64,000 bases of DNA from Bacillus mycoides (GTDB lineage Bacteria > Bacillota > Bacilli > Bacillales > Bacillaceae_G), in contig NZ_LXLV01000073.1 in NCBI RefSeq assembly GCF_001757995.1, forward strand, positions 124,001-188,000. The letters run 5' to 3'. A model generated the notes under the pieces. It made no database searches. It had not been told where the DNA came from and was given only the letters and a program-made list of their open reading frames with translations. Both the position numbers and the translations under genes were made by a program. Positions 17,733 to 26,725 of this stretch are shown piece after piece (position 1 is the first letter of the stretch; each line of letters opens with the position of its first letter).

Positions 17733-18245
17733 ATGGAAAAGAAATTCATGCGAGAATCAAAAGCAATTAAAACAACACGTGTTTTTCCGAACGATTTAAA
17801 TAATCACCAAACACTTTTCGGGGGAAAATTATTAGCAGAAATTGATAGTATTGCTTCAATTGCAGCTGCGAGACATAGCCGCAAACATTGCGTAACAGCA
17901 TCTATCGATTCCGTTGATTTTTTAACTCCAATTCACCAAGCAGATTCTGTTTGTTATGAAGCATTTGTATGTTATACAGGAAAATCTTCAATGGAAGTTT
18001 TCGTAAAAGTAATTGCAGAGAATTTATTAGCAGGCGAACGTAGAATTGCTGCTACTTGCTTCATTACATTTGTGGCAATAAAAGATGGAAAGCCTTCGTC
18101 CGTACCACAAGTACTCCCTGAAACTAAGGAAGAACATTGGTTACACACAACCGGTTTAGAACGCGCGAAAAATCGAAAAAAGGGACGTTTAAAAAGTAAA
18201 GAGATGGCTGAAGTTTTAACTTTAAGTAAGCCTTGGAATATTTAA
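17733..18245 (+). CDS. Acyl-CoA thioesterase, hotdog fold (YkhA/BACH-like)
   Basis: Cytosolic hydrolase of acyl-CoA, 170 residues, single hotdog domain. It has the family signature LNNHQTLFGGKLLAEIDSIASIAA (about 22-45), where the Asn and the Asp are catalytic, followed by VTASIDSVDFLTPIHQADSVCYEA. The C-terminus is Lys/Arg-rich. AGGGG lies eight bases before the ATG at 17733; an internal ATG five codons later is also possible. It is a single-gene unit with a terminator. Chain-length preference cannot be read from the sequence. Confidence 0.92.
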   Translation: MEKKFMRESKAIKTTRVFPNDLNNHQTLFGGKLLAEIDSIASIAAARHSRKHCVTASIDSVDFLTPIHQADSVCYEAFVCYTGKSSMEVFVKVIAENLLAGERRIAATCFITFVAIKDGKPSSVPQVLPETKEEHWLHTTGLERAKNRKKGRLKSKEMAEVLTLSKPWNI

Positions 18246-18260
18246 CATAATCTTCTCATC

Positions 18261-18296
18261 ATACATGCACGGGCTCTTCCTTGCATGTATTTTTTA
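18261..18296 (+). terminator. Terminator after the thioesterase gene
   Basis: ATACATGCA (18261-18269) pairs with TGCATGTAT (18282-18290); TTTTTT follows. Confidence 0.8.
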
Positions 18297-18454
18297 TTAT
18301 AAAAAATATTATCTCTTGCCTTCATATTCAGTGGCCCCCTCCTAAAATCACCCATCAGTTTTTCCTTTATTTCCTTATACTACTAATGGTATATTAAGTA
18401 AAGTTGTTTAAAAATAACCATAATGTAGTTAAATATGTAAGGGGTGGTGCGATA

Positions 18455-19183
18455 ATGTCTATCGAGGTACCAATTTCAATACCAAAAACGTTAATTATTA
18501 TTCCAGCATATAATGAGGAAGAAGCAATTGCAGATACATTAACAAGATTATTAGAACTAAAACAACATTTTACAAGATTAAGCATTTGCGTTATTAATGA
18601 TGGTTCACAAGATAAAACAGCTCAAATCGTAAAAAATTTCCCTGTTCATCTTATTAATTTACCATATAATCTGGGCATCGGTTCGGCTGTACAAACTGGC
18701 TATAAATACGCATATGAGAATGGATATGATATTGCGATTCAGTTCGATGCTGATGGACAACATAATCCGGATGATTTATACAAAATTATACAGCCTATTG
18801 CTGAAGACCAATGCGATATGGTGCTAGGTTCACGCTTTACAGAAAAAACAGCTTATAAAGGTAGTATTTCAAGAAGAATCGGTATTTTTTATTTTACTGC
18901 CCTATTGAAAGTGTTAACGAAACAAACATTTATGGATCCAACTTCTGGATATCGTGCTATCAATCGAGAAGTAATTAAGATTTTTGCACACAATTATCCA
19001 AAAGATTATCCAGAGCCAGAAGTCCTTATTCATTTAAAAAAGAAAAAACTTCGCATTAATGAGATATCTGTAAATATGCAAGAGCGACAAGGTGGACAAT
19101 CTTCCATCACACCTCTTAAATCTGCATATTACATGGTTAAAGTAAGCCTTGCTATATTGATGCAAAAAATCGTGAAAGGTTGA
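18455..19183 (+). CDS. GT2 family glycosyltransferase (DPM1-like)
   Basis: GT-A fold transferase of 242 residues. Landmarks: TLIIIPAYNEEEAIADTL (nucleotide binding), VINDGSQDKT, QFDADGQHNPDDL with the DxD-type metal site, and TSGYRAINREVI. There are no C-terminal membrane helices, so it resembles dolichyl/undecaprenyl-phosphate sugar synthases that act with separate membrane partners. A TTG at 18404 extends the frame, but AAGGGG precedes the ATG at 18455. The next gene, a DUF2304 membrane protein, follows after six bases; this GT2-DUF2304 pairing is common and suggests the two form one complex supplying a lipid-linked sugar. Confidence 0.9.
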   Translation: MSIEVPISIPKTLIIIPAYNEEEAIADTLTRLLELKQHFTRLSICVINDGSQDKTAQIVKNFPVHLINLPYNLGIGSAVQTGYKYAYENGYDIAIQFDADGQHNPDDLYKIIQPIAEDQCDMVLGSRFTEKTAYKGSISRRIGIFYFTALLKVLTKQTFMDPTSGYRAINREVIKIFAHNYPKDYPEPEVLIHLKKKKLRINEISVNMQERQGGQSSITPLKSAYYMVKVSLAILMQKIVKG

Positions 19184-19189
19184 TAGTGA

Positions 19190-19546
19190 ATGCATATAAT
19201 TACCTTTTCATTCATCTTTATTTTGTTATTATTCTTCTTAATTATTAATTCTATTCGTCGCGGGACTTTAGAAACAAAATATGCTATTTTGTGGATTTTT
19301 GTTTGTGTTGCAATGGCTATTTTAAGTTCTACTGATAAAATTATAAATTGGATTGGAAAACTATTAAAAGTAGAATATCCACCATCCATTTTATTCTTAT
19401 TTGGATTATTATTCTGTTTCATCTTAATTTTTGACCTAACAAGAAAAATTTCTAAGCTACACCATCAACTTGTAACATTAACGCAAGATTATGCATTATT
19501 AAAGCAAAAATTAAACGTAACGCAAACTGAAACAGATAACGAATAA
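19190..19546 (+). CDS. DUF2304 membrane protein
   Basis: Small membrane protein of 118 residues with three hydrophobic segments (about 3-20, 30-48, 65-84). INSIRRGTLETKYAILWI, the DUF2304 hallmark, lies between the first two segments. A C-terminal heptad-like coiled coil (about 87-110, with KISKLHHQLVTLTQDYALL) faces the cytosol. It begins six bases after the GT2 gene and is probably translated from the same message. Its biochemical job is not known; by context it is likely a membrane anchor or flippase-type partner of the GT2 enzyme. Confidence 0.85.
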   Translation: MHIITFSFIFILLLFFLIINSIRRGTLETKYAILWIFVCVAMAILSSTDKIINWIGKLLKVEYPPSILFLFGLLFCFILIFDLTRKISKLHHQLVTLTQDYALLKQKLNVTQTETDNE

Positions 19547-19575
19547 TTTTTTCTATTTAAATACTAATATATGCA

Positions 19576-19613
19576 AAAAGCCCCTTAATTCTTCTAAGAA
19601 TCAAGGGGCTTTT
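19576..19613. terminator. Bidirectional terminator
   Basis: AAAAGCCCCTT (19576-19586) pairs with AAGGGGCTTTT (19603-19613), with an inner ATTCTT/AAGAAT stem. It separates convergent genes. Confidence 0.88.
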
Positions 19614-19622
19614 CATTTCAAA

Positions 19623-20900
19623 CTATTTGTTTCTAATTAATAGTTTACTAATTTTCATAACCGTTGCCACGGTCCCTACTCCAATTATAATAAATAAGAA
19701 TGGGATTAATGGTAAGGCATATCTTTCATATGCAGCATAAAAGCATGTTAAAGCTGTTTGCAGTAAAAGGATTGACCATAAAAATGTAGTCTCTCTCCAC
19801 CTTTTTAAAAGGAAGATAAATGAAAGTATTGTACATATTAAGAACATCGTCTTAATAAAATTATGTATTTCATTCATATCCTTTGCAGAAACATTGAATA
19901 CTTCAATATTATGCTCTATAGAATAATACGGTTTTTTCCACATAATTTCTGGCTTCAAGATTAAATAACTCTCTATCATGGAATTCTTATCTGTTTTCCA
20001 CCATTCTTTCATTTTATCTTTCGCTATTTTTTCTTCTAATTCCATAAATTCATGTGCTTCCAGGTTAGGGTACTTTGCGTGTAATTCTATTTCAAGTTCT
20101 GCCATATTCTTACCTTCTGGGTAACCTTTCCCTTGATACGTTCCAAGTAATAACGGATTCCCTGCCCCAGCAGTTAGTGGAATAAATTTATCAAATTGAA
20201 TGTAATTGCGGGCCCACCATGGTCCAAGTACGATAAGTCCTATTCCTATACTTATAATCGCTTGCTTCATCATAACGCGGAATGGATAGCGCTTCATTAA
20301 GAGATATATAAATAATGGTATTGGATATAAAGCAACTTGTACGCGTAAGTACAATGCTAAAAAGTAGAAAATTAATACAATTAGAAAATGTTTCGTTTTA
20401 TGAGTATCAGCTAATTTTAAGCTCCAATATAATAATCCCAATGAAAAGAATAAAAACGGTCCTTCTGTTAAAGTTAAATTTTCCATAACAATCTCTGGAG
20501 GATACACAGCTAATAAGAAAGCACCTATTAATCCTGCAGCGGGATTCAATAAATAAGTACCAATCTTATAAGTTAGTAAAATACTAAGTACCCCTAATAG
20601 GATAATAATTAATTTAGCTACAAAAAGGCCTTCATTACCATTTCCAAAAAAGTAAAATACAGTAGCTAAAAACGCTGGAAAACCTGGCATAATATGAATA
20701 GTTGGTTTATCCGGCTCATGATATGTTAACATTCCTGTTTCCAATAAAATAGTTGCCGTTTTTTGATAACCTATATCATCGCTAGCTATAGTCAAATCTG
20801 CACCATGTGTTTGTAAAGTTGCAAAACGAAGCGCAAAACCGACTATCATAATAATCCCTAAAAGGATTACATTAGATTTGCGAGTAAATCGCCTTAACAT
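19623..20900 (-). CDS. GT39 family membrane glycosyltransferase
   Basis: Polytopic protein of 425 residues with about ten hydrophobic segments. The first outside loop has ASDDIGYQKTATILLETG with the acidic motif expected for GT39/ArnT-type catalysis, followed by HIMPGFPAFLATVFYFFGNG. AGLIGAFLLAVYPPEIVMENLTLTEG-type sequence marks helix 4-5; AERYALPLIPF-like YERYALPLIPFLF closes the C-terminus. The frame starts at 20933, but AAGGGAG lies eight bases before the ATG at 20900. It probably transfers a sugar from a polyprenyl-phosphate donor outside the cell. Convergent to the GT2-DUF2304 pair, which could make such a donor. Confidence 0.8.
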   Translation of the reverse strand: MLRRFTRKSNVILLGIIMIVGFALRFATLQTHGADLTIASDDIGYQKTATILLETGMLTYHEPDKPTIHIMPGFPAFLATVFYFFGNGNEGLFVAKLIIILLGVLSILLTYKIGTYLLNPAAGLIGAFLLAVYPPEIVMENLTLTEGPFLFFSLGLLYWSLKLADTHKTKHFLIVLIFYFLALYLRVQVALYPIPLFIYLLMKRYPFRVMMKQAIISIGIGLIVLGPWWARNYIQFDKFIPLTAGAGNPLLLGTYQGKGYPEGKNMAELEIELHAKYPNLEAHEFMELEEKIAKDKMKEWWKTDKNSMIESYLILKPEIMWKKPYYSIEHNIEVFNVSAKDMNEIHNFIKTMFLICTILSFIFLLKRWRETTFLWSILLLQTALTCFYAAYERYALPLIPFLFIIIGVGTVATVMKISKLLIRNK

Positions 20901-21125
20901 CTCATCTTCTCCCTTCAAATACATAATTTTCAAATTACATTTCTATATTTTTACAAGACAATATATTCTATAATAAATACTTTTTATACAAAGTACAATA
21001 ATAGAAAGTTGATTTACAAAGTTTATATGCGTTAAACTGATACAGATGTTCTTGTAATCTTCTTCCTTTCAAAAGGCTTGTATATATGGTGCAAGACATA
21101 AAAAATTTGAGGAGATAAAAATTCT

Positions 21126-22106
21126 ATGATGGAACAAAAACAACTTGTTTCTGTTGTCATACCCCTGTATAACACAGAAAAATATATTGAAGAAACGATG
21201 CAGTCAATACTAGATCAAACATATAAAAACATTGAAATTGTAATTGTAGATGATGGAAGTAAAGATCAATCACCTTCTATCGTAAAAAATCTTGCAGAAA
21301 AATATCCGGGTCAAGTAAAATACGTTCACCAAAAAAACCAAGGTGTTTCAGTAGCTCGTAATACAGGGATTGAAAATGCTAGCGGAGAATACGTCGCTTT
21401 CCTTGATAGTGACGACTTATGGCATCCAACTAAAATTGAGAAACAAATCGAGAGTATGCATAAAAACAACATGGACGCGTGCTATTGTGGTTATATGAAT
21501 TTCTACGAAGAAACAGGCGAAAAGGTTGAGCATACAACAAACTTTATTAAAGGTGATATGGCAAAAGCATTCTTAACACACCAAGTTGTTGCTCAAACAA
21601 GTACTTGGATTTTCAAACGCTCTATCGCAATGAATCATAATATCCGTTTTACACCAGGATGTAGCTGGGGAGAAGACTTGGAGTTTTTATTTAAACTAAT
21701 GAGTGTGACAAATGTATGCTATGTCGATGAATACTTAACATATTATAGAATCTTATCAGAAGGAAATCTTTCTTCTAAATATAAAGATTACGAATTAAAA
21801 ACAACTAAAGAACTGGAAGTATTCAATCGTATGAAAGACTGGGTACATAATAAATCTCAAGACTTCATTACGAAAGACCCTCAGTCACTTATTGAGATTC
21901 TTGAGACTTATTTATTCCCTTATACGGTTATCAATAATGCTTGTATATACATTAAAGAAAACTCTCAATTAGATAATTCCCAAGTTCAATTAATCAAAAA
22001 AGATATAAAGAAATATTGCCGTAAAATCTATTCAAAAAACGGAAAGCGTAGTAAAAAACTATATGCAATGCTTTGGTTTGTACGAATTAAATTTCTGTTT
22101 TCTTAA
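21126..22106 (+). CDS. GT2 family glycosyltransferase
   Basis: Cytosolic GT-A transferase of 326 residues. It begins LVSVVIPLYNTEKYIEETM, continues IVDDGSKDQSPSI and VARNTGIENASGEYVAFLDS-DD with the metal-binding acidic pair, then DLWHPTKIEKQ. The GEDLEFLFKLM motif near residue 180 is the usual catalytic-base region. The Lys-rich C-terminus lacks membrane helices. AGGAGAT lies 12 bases before tandem ATG codons at 21126 and 21129. A Wzx-like flippase gene follows after 94 bases in the same direction, so it probably adds a sugar to a lipid-linked glycan later exported by it. Confidence 0.9.
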   Translation: MMEQKQLVSVVIPLYNTEKYIEETMQSILDQTYKNIEIVIVDDGSKDQSPSIVKNLAEKYPGQVKYVHQKNQGVSVARNTGIENASGEYVAFLDSDDLWHPTKIEKQIESMHKNNMDACYCGYMNFYEETGEKVEHTTNFIKGDMAKAFLTHQVVAQTSTWIFKRSIAMNHNIRFTPGCSWGEDLEFLFKLMSVTNVCYVDEYLTYYRILSEGNLSSKYKDYELKTTKELEVFNRMKDWVHNKSQDFITKDPQSLIEILETYLFPYTVINNACIYIKENSQLDNSQVQLIKKDIKKYCRKIYSKNGKRSKKLYAMLWFVRIKFLFS

Positions 22107-22200
22107 ACCGAAAATATAGTACTATTCTCTCTTTCCATAAACAAATCAAACTTATAAATGGGACGAATCGTGTCCTAAAGAATAGAAAGGTCTTTTTTCC

Positions 22201-23616
22201 ATGAAAACAAATAAAATCCTTAAAAATGCCTCCTACCTATTTGTAGGAAATATTACTGTTCGATTTGTACTTGCTATCGCAACAATTCTCTTTGCAAGGT
22301 ACGTTTCACCAGATGAGTATGGGATGTTTACAACTGCATTAGCAGTTTCCGCTGTTATTTGTTATTTCACAGATGCAGGTTTGACACATACGTTTATGCG
22401 TGAAGGAACGAGAAGTGATGCTAACATTAGTGTACTGATCAGCAGTTATTTACGCATTCGTTTAGTATTAGCTATCGTAATTTCCGTACTCTTTGCTATT
22501 TTTGCCCAGTTCTTCTATGCTGATGCCTATTTACGTGCGATGGTATATTGGGTTGTACTACCGACAATGTTTGGAGCAACTTTACAAGGTGTTGGAATGG
22601 CTTATTTCCAAGTGACAGAACGTATGCAATTTACAGCGATTATTTCTGTACTACAAGGTGTAACAGCCGCAGCTGCGCTTCTACTAGGAATGTCATTTAA
22701 ATGGTCACTTATGATGGTCGCTGCCATGTACGGGGTCTCTAGTCTTATAACAGGAGTCATCGCCTTCATAATGGTGCTCCGCCATACAACAGTTCATAAA
22801 GGCTGGGACAAAGGTATTTTAGATCAACTGCTTATTTTCACAATTAATGGGATCATCATTATGCTTTTACCACAGTTAGGACCCATTATATTAGAAAAAG
22901 TTTCGACATATAAGCAAGTTGGATTCTTTGGCGCTGCATCGAAAATACCTGCTGTACTTTATCAAATACCTGGTGTGATTGCAGCTGCCTTTTACCCAAA
23001 GTTATTTGCTTTTGGAAATGAAAAGAATATTGATGAACATAGAAAGCTATCTCAGTTCGAATTAAAACTTATGTCTTTCTTAGGGATGGGAATCTCGATT
23101 CCATTTATCGCCGATCCAAGTTTTTGGATTGTTACTTTATTAGGCGAAGAATATGCACCAGCTGGTGATGCTCTTGCAATCTTAGCCTTTATGGTTATTT
23201 TACAATCTATCAACTATCCACTTGCTGATAATTTAACAACTATTGGTCAACAGTGGAAGCGTGCGACAACGATGGGAATTGGATTAGCTGTCGCTATCAT
23301 AAGTTACATCGCATTAGGCAGCCAATTTGGAATGATGGGAGCTGCGGCAGCTGCGATCATTACCGAGATTACATTATTAATCGGATTTACTTTATTCGTT
23401 CGTAAAGGTTTTTCATTACTATTCAAAGGAATAATATTCAATGCACTAGCGTTTATAATCAGTTACGCAATATACCGTACAGCATTAATTAACTTACCGC
23501 CACTAATAGCTTTAACACTTACTGGTATATTGTACGGTATTATCGGTCTTGCCATTGACCCACAAATACGTGGATTGATTTTAGGATTTATAAATAAAAA
23601 GCTGGCTCGAAAATAA
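22201..23616 (+). CDS. Oligosaccharide flippase, Wzx-like (MOP superfamily)
   Basis: Polytopic protein of 471 residues with 14 hydrophobic segments, expected to move a polyprenyl-linked oligosaccharide across the membrane. NASYLFVGNITVRFVLAIATILFARYVSPDEYG at the start is the polysaccharide-biosynthesis family signature; FYPKLFAFG and SINYPLADNLTTIGQQWKR-type loops follow. AGAAAGG lies about ten bases before the ATG. It follows a GT2 gene and precedes YfhO, so the block holds synthesis, export and transfer functions. The glycan exported is unknown. Confidence 0.9.
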   Translation: MKTNKILKNASYLFVGNITVRFVLAIATILFARYVSPDEYGMFTTALAVSAVICYFTDAGLTHTFMREGTRSDANISVLISSYLRIRLVLAIVISVLFAIFAQFFYADAYLRAMVYWVVLPTMFGATLQGVGMAYFQVTERMQFTAIISVLQGVTAAAALLLGMSFKWSLMMVAAMYGVSSLITGVIAFIMVLRHTTVHKGWDKGILDQLLIFTINGIIIMLLPQLGPIILEKVSTYKQVGFFGAASKIPAVLYQIPGVIAAAFYPKLFAFGNEKNIDEHRKLSQFELKLMSFLGMGISIPFIADPSFWIVTLLGEEYAPAGDALAILAFMVILQSINYPLADNLTTIGQQWKRATTMGIGLAVAIISYIALGSQFGMMGAAAAAIITEITLLIGFTLFVRKGFSLLFKGIIFNALAFIISYAIYRTALINLPPLIALTLTGILYGIIGLAIDPQIRGLILGFINKKLARK

Positions 23617-23621
23617 ATAAA

Positions 23622-23656
23622 AATAAAAACTTCAAATTTAATTTGAAGTTTTTATT
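23622..23656 (+). terminator. Terminator after the flippase gene
   Basis: Perfect 16-bp stem around AAAAACTTCAAAT with a TTA loop (arms 23622-23637 and 23641-23656), T-rich at its end. Confidence 0.85.
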
Positions 23657-23704
23657 TTATCTTCTTCACTTAGAATGAGCCCTGTTTTTAATCTATATCT
23701 TAAA

Positions 23705-23733
23705 TTGACTTGCCTTTCTGGAATGATTATACT
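23705..23733 (+). promoter_or_regulatory. Sigma-A promoter upstream of yfhO
   Basis: TTGACT (23705-23710), a 17-base spacer and TATACT (23728-23733). It leaves a leader of about 220 bases before yfhO. The rest of the 306-base gap holds no recognisable gene. Confidence 0.65.
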
Positions 23734-23962
23734 TGGAAACGAACAGCCCTAGATGTACAACACCTAGTATTAAAGCAATTCGCAGTTAATCTTCTATACA
23801 AACATTAACTCGTTACACCATAAATTACACAACAGAAAACTTTATTACTACCGTTAAAAATCGTCGATTCATCCATAGTTTTTCTTCATTATAAAACAAT
23901 ATCTAAATATGGAGAATACGGATTAGATCTTAATAATTGTATTGAGGAGGCTTATTCATTTA

Positions 23963-26638
23963 ATGACTTCAGAGGTAAATAAAAGAACATTTTTTACTAA
24001 AAGCACACTTATTATCATTCCATTATTAATAATATGTGCATTTGCTTTTCATTACTTTTTCTTAAAATCAGACAGTGTATTTTCTAGTACGGGAGATGCA
24101 TTATCACAATTCAGCTTCTTTACATTCCTTTTACAACATGCATTTAAAGATGGGAATTTATTTTGGTCTTGGGATTATGGCTTAGGTGGAGATTTATTCG
24201 GAGAATTTAGTTATTACTATAGTACAGCACCATTTTTCTGGCTTACGCTTCTACTTCCTAAACTAAATTTTGACCAAATCTTTGAGATGAAGCTATATAT
24301 GAGTATTTTAAAAAGTACATTAGCGATGTTATTCATGTATGGTTCTTTACGTTATCATAATAAAACTATTTTTTCTTCTTTCATTTCTGCCATTATATAT
24401 GGAGGATGTGTGACTTTTATTCGCCATTCTTTATTATGGGATTTCATGGCAGATGCTATAGTGTTTTTACCTTTAGTAATATGGGGACTGGATAAATATA
24501 TTTTAGAGCGAAAAAAGGGATTATTCCTGTTTGCAACAGCACTTATGCTTGCATCAAATTTCTATTTCGCCTTCATTACTAGTATTTTCATCTATATTTA
24601 TGCCTTTTTCCAATATTTCGCTACACAGCAGAACAAAACAATTAAAACATTTATAACTTATTATATTAGAATTGCTTCCCTATATTCTTTATCACTAGGT
24701 TTAGCCGCTGTTTGCTTTATACCATCTGTAAATGGGGTATTTAGTTCCGATCGACTAGCTACAAAATTTACTATTCCATTATTTTTTGAAGATACGTTTT
24801 ATAAAAACTTAATGGAAAGTATCTTTTTCATTAATAATACAGAGGATTATCAGCTCGCATTCCCAGTTTTCATCCTCTTCCTTGTTACTAGCGCGCTTCT
24901 AATACGCAATAAACTTGTCACAAATAAGTTACTCTTTACTGGGTTTATGTTAGTTCTATATATGCTTCCATATACGTATTCCGTATTTAATGGCTTTTCT
25001 GCTATGCAATACAGATGGTTTTACCTATTTGCATTTGTGGTTGCGCAAACTTCAGCTTACATTTTAGATTGGATGCTACTTCACAGAAAGAAGGTCAACT
25101 ATTTAATAGGTCCTTTGCTAGCGACAACGTTATTTATTTACGCATTCTATAGAAAAGTAAATATAAACGAACAACCACTAGAAACGATTGATAAAATTTT
25201 AATTGGTACTACTGTTTTATCTATTATTACAATATTACTATGGCGCTATTTGTCAAAAATAGCCTTACAATCTTTCATTATATTAAATGTACTGGTCAAT
25301 GTAATATGTATTAATTACGTCTATTCAGATATTGCTCTTAGTAAACACTTTAATCAAGCAGGCGCAACAAAAGAATCATTACATGGTCCGGGTCTCGATA
25401 ATAAGGATGAAATTGACGCAATTCGTTATATACAAAATCAAGATAAAGATTTTTATCGAATTATCAATCCAAACAATAATTATAAGAATACACCGGTGCT
25501 GCAAGGTTATCATGGTACAAGTACTTATCAAAGCTTAGTCAATCGTGATGTTCATGACTTTATGAAAAATAAGTACAATGTTTTCCAAGGATATGATAGT
25601 CCATCTATGTTCTTCCAGTTAGATAAACGACTATTCCTTGAGAACATGCTAGGGGTAAAATATTATGTATTAAGTGAAGGTGCTAATAAAGCTGATATTC
25701 CGTATGGTTATAAATATTTACAACAAGTAGGTCCTTACAACATTTATAAAAACGAATTTGCACTACCATTAGGCTATGTATACGAAGCTGGAATAAGTGA
25801 TGAAGAATTTTCAAAACTTAATTTCGCCGAGAGAGATCAACTTTTATTAGATGCTGTAGTTGTAGATAATGTTGGAAGTCTTCCGTTAAAACAATTTAAT
25901 ACAAAACAGCTAGATTCAAAACAAATTAAGATTAATCCAAATAAAATTAAGTGGGAAAATATAGATAAAGAGAAAGATATACTCAATGTTCATGAAAATG
26001 GGCGTATAATAGTACCTGTTGATAATACCGATATGTTAGGTGATCTCCTTGTTGAAATTAAAATTAGAAATATAAATAAGGAATCATTTGGGGTTACTGT
26101 GAATGACAAATCTATGATAAAAGGTAATGAAGATGGAGCTTATGCTTACCCGTTAGAAAGATTTGTTTACAATTTAGGAAAAGATGCGAAGCCAACTGAG
26201 CTAATCATTTCTATCCCTACTCCTGGTCAATACGAGTTGAAAGACTTACAAGTCAACAGTACCAACTATAAAACTGTCCCGAAAAAAGTGAATACTTTAA
26301 AAGAAAATAGCCTACAAAATATTTACTATAAAGGTAACTACTTAAAAGGTAATATTAATTCTACTAAAGATGGATTACTATATTTATCTGTACCGTATAG
26401 TAAAGGATGGTCAATACAGGTTGACGGTAAAGAAACTGAGTTTACGAAGGCTAATTCTTCCTTTATTGGTGTTCCTATTTCAAAAGGGCAGCATGTAGTT
26501 GAAATGAAATACGTCACACCTTATTTCAAAATGGGTCTCGTTATTTCTATCATTTCATTTATCATTTGTATCTCGCTTCTAGTTCTTGGAGATAAGGATC
26601 GATATACAAAATTTAAAAGTCGTTTTAAAAAAAGTTAG
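23963..26638 (+). CDS. yfhO: YfhO family membrane protein (LTA glycosylation)
   Basis: Large membrane protein of 891 residues: about 13 hydrophobic segments in the first 500 residues, then a long extracellular domain (about 510-860), and a final membrane helix near 870. The YfhO hallmarks are GDALSQFSFFTFLLQHAF, WSWDYGLGGDLFGEFSYYY and HSLLWDFMADAIVFLPL. In Bacillus subtilis YfhO works with CsbB to attach GlcNAc to lipoteichoic acid, YfhO being the proposed outside transferase. A csbB-like gene follows here after 87 bases. The frame opens at TTG 23942; GAGGAGG lies about 12 bases before the ATG at 23963, which is preferred. The C-terminal domain has a YSKGWSIQVDGK motif typical of the family. 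Confidence 0.88.
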   Translation: MTSEVNKRTFFTKSTLIIIPLLIICAFAFHYFFLKSDSVFSSTGDALSQFSFFTFLLQHAFKDGNLFWSWDYGLGGDLFGEFSYYYSTAPFFWLTLLLPKLNFDQIFEMKLYMSILKSTLAMLFMYGSLRYHNKTIFSSFISAIIYGGCVTFIRHSLLWDFMADAIVFLPLVIWGLDKYILERKKGLFLFATALMLASNFYFAFITSIFIYIYAFFQYFATQQNKTIKTFITYYIRIASLYSLSLGLAAVCFIPSVNGVFSSDRLATKFTIPLFFEDTFYKNLMESIFFINNTEDYQLAFPVFILFLVTSALLIRNKLVTNKLLFTGFMLVLYMLPYTYSVFNGFSAMQYRWFYLFAFVVAQTSAYILDWMLLHRKKVNYLIGPLLATTLFIYAFYRKVNINEQPLETIDKILIGTTVLSIITILLWRYLSKIALQSFIILNVLVNVICINYVYSDIALSKHFNQAGATKESLHGPGLDNKDEIDAIRYIQNQDKDFYRIINPNNNYKNTPVLQGYHGTSTYQSLVNRDVHDFMKNKYNVFQGYDSPSMFFQLDKRLFLENMLGVKYYVLSEGANKADIPYGYKYLQQVGPYNIYKNEFALPLGYVYEAGISDEEFSKLNFAERDQLLLDAVVVDNVGSLPLKQFNTKQLDSKQIKINPNKIKWENIDKEKDILNVHENGRIIVPVDNTDMLGDLLVEIKIRNINKESFGVTVNDKSMIKGNEDGAYAYPLERFVYNLGKDAKPTELIISIPTPGQYELKDLQVNSTNYKTVPKKVNTLKENSLQNIYYKGNYLKGNINSTKDGLLYLSVPYSKGWSIQVDGKETEFTKANSSFIGVPISKGQHVVEMKYVTPYFKMGLVISIISFIICISLLVLGDKDRYTKFKSRFKKS

Positions 26639-26651
26639 TAAAATAAAGTGC

Positions 26652-26686
26652 AGTAAAAGTTGAAGATAATTGCTTCAGCTTTTACT
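26652..26686 (+). terminator. Hairpin between yfhO and csbB
   Basis: 14-bp stem (26652-26665 with 26673-26686, one G-U pair). No T-run follows, so it may attenuate rather than stop readthrough into csbB. Confidence 0.5.
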
Positions 26687-26725
26687 TCATGCCCAGTTTA
26701 AAATTACACCTAAGGAGGTCCTAAC

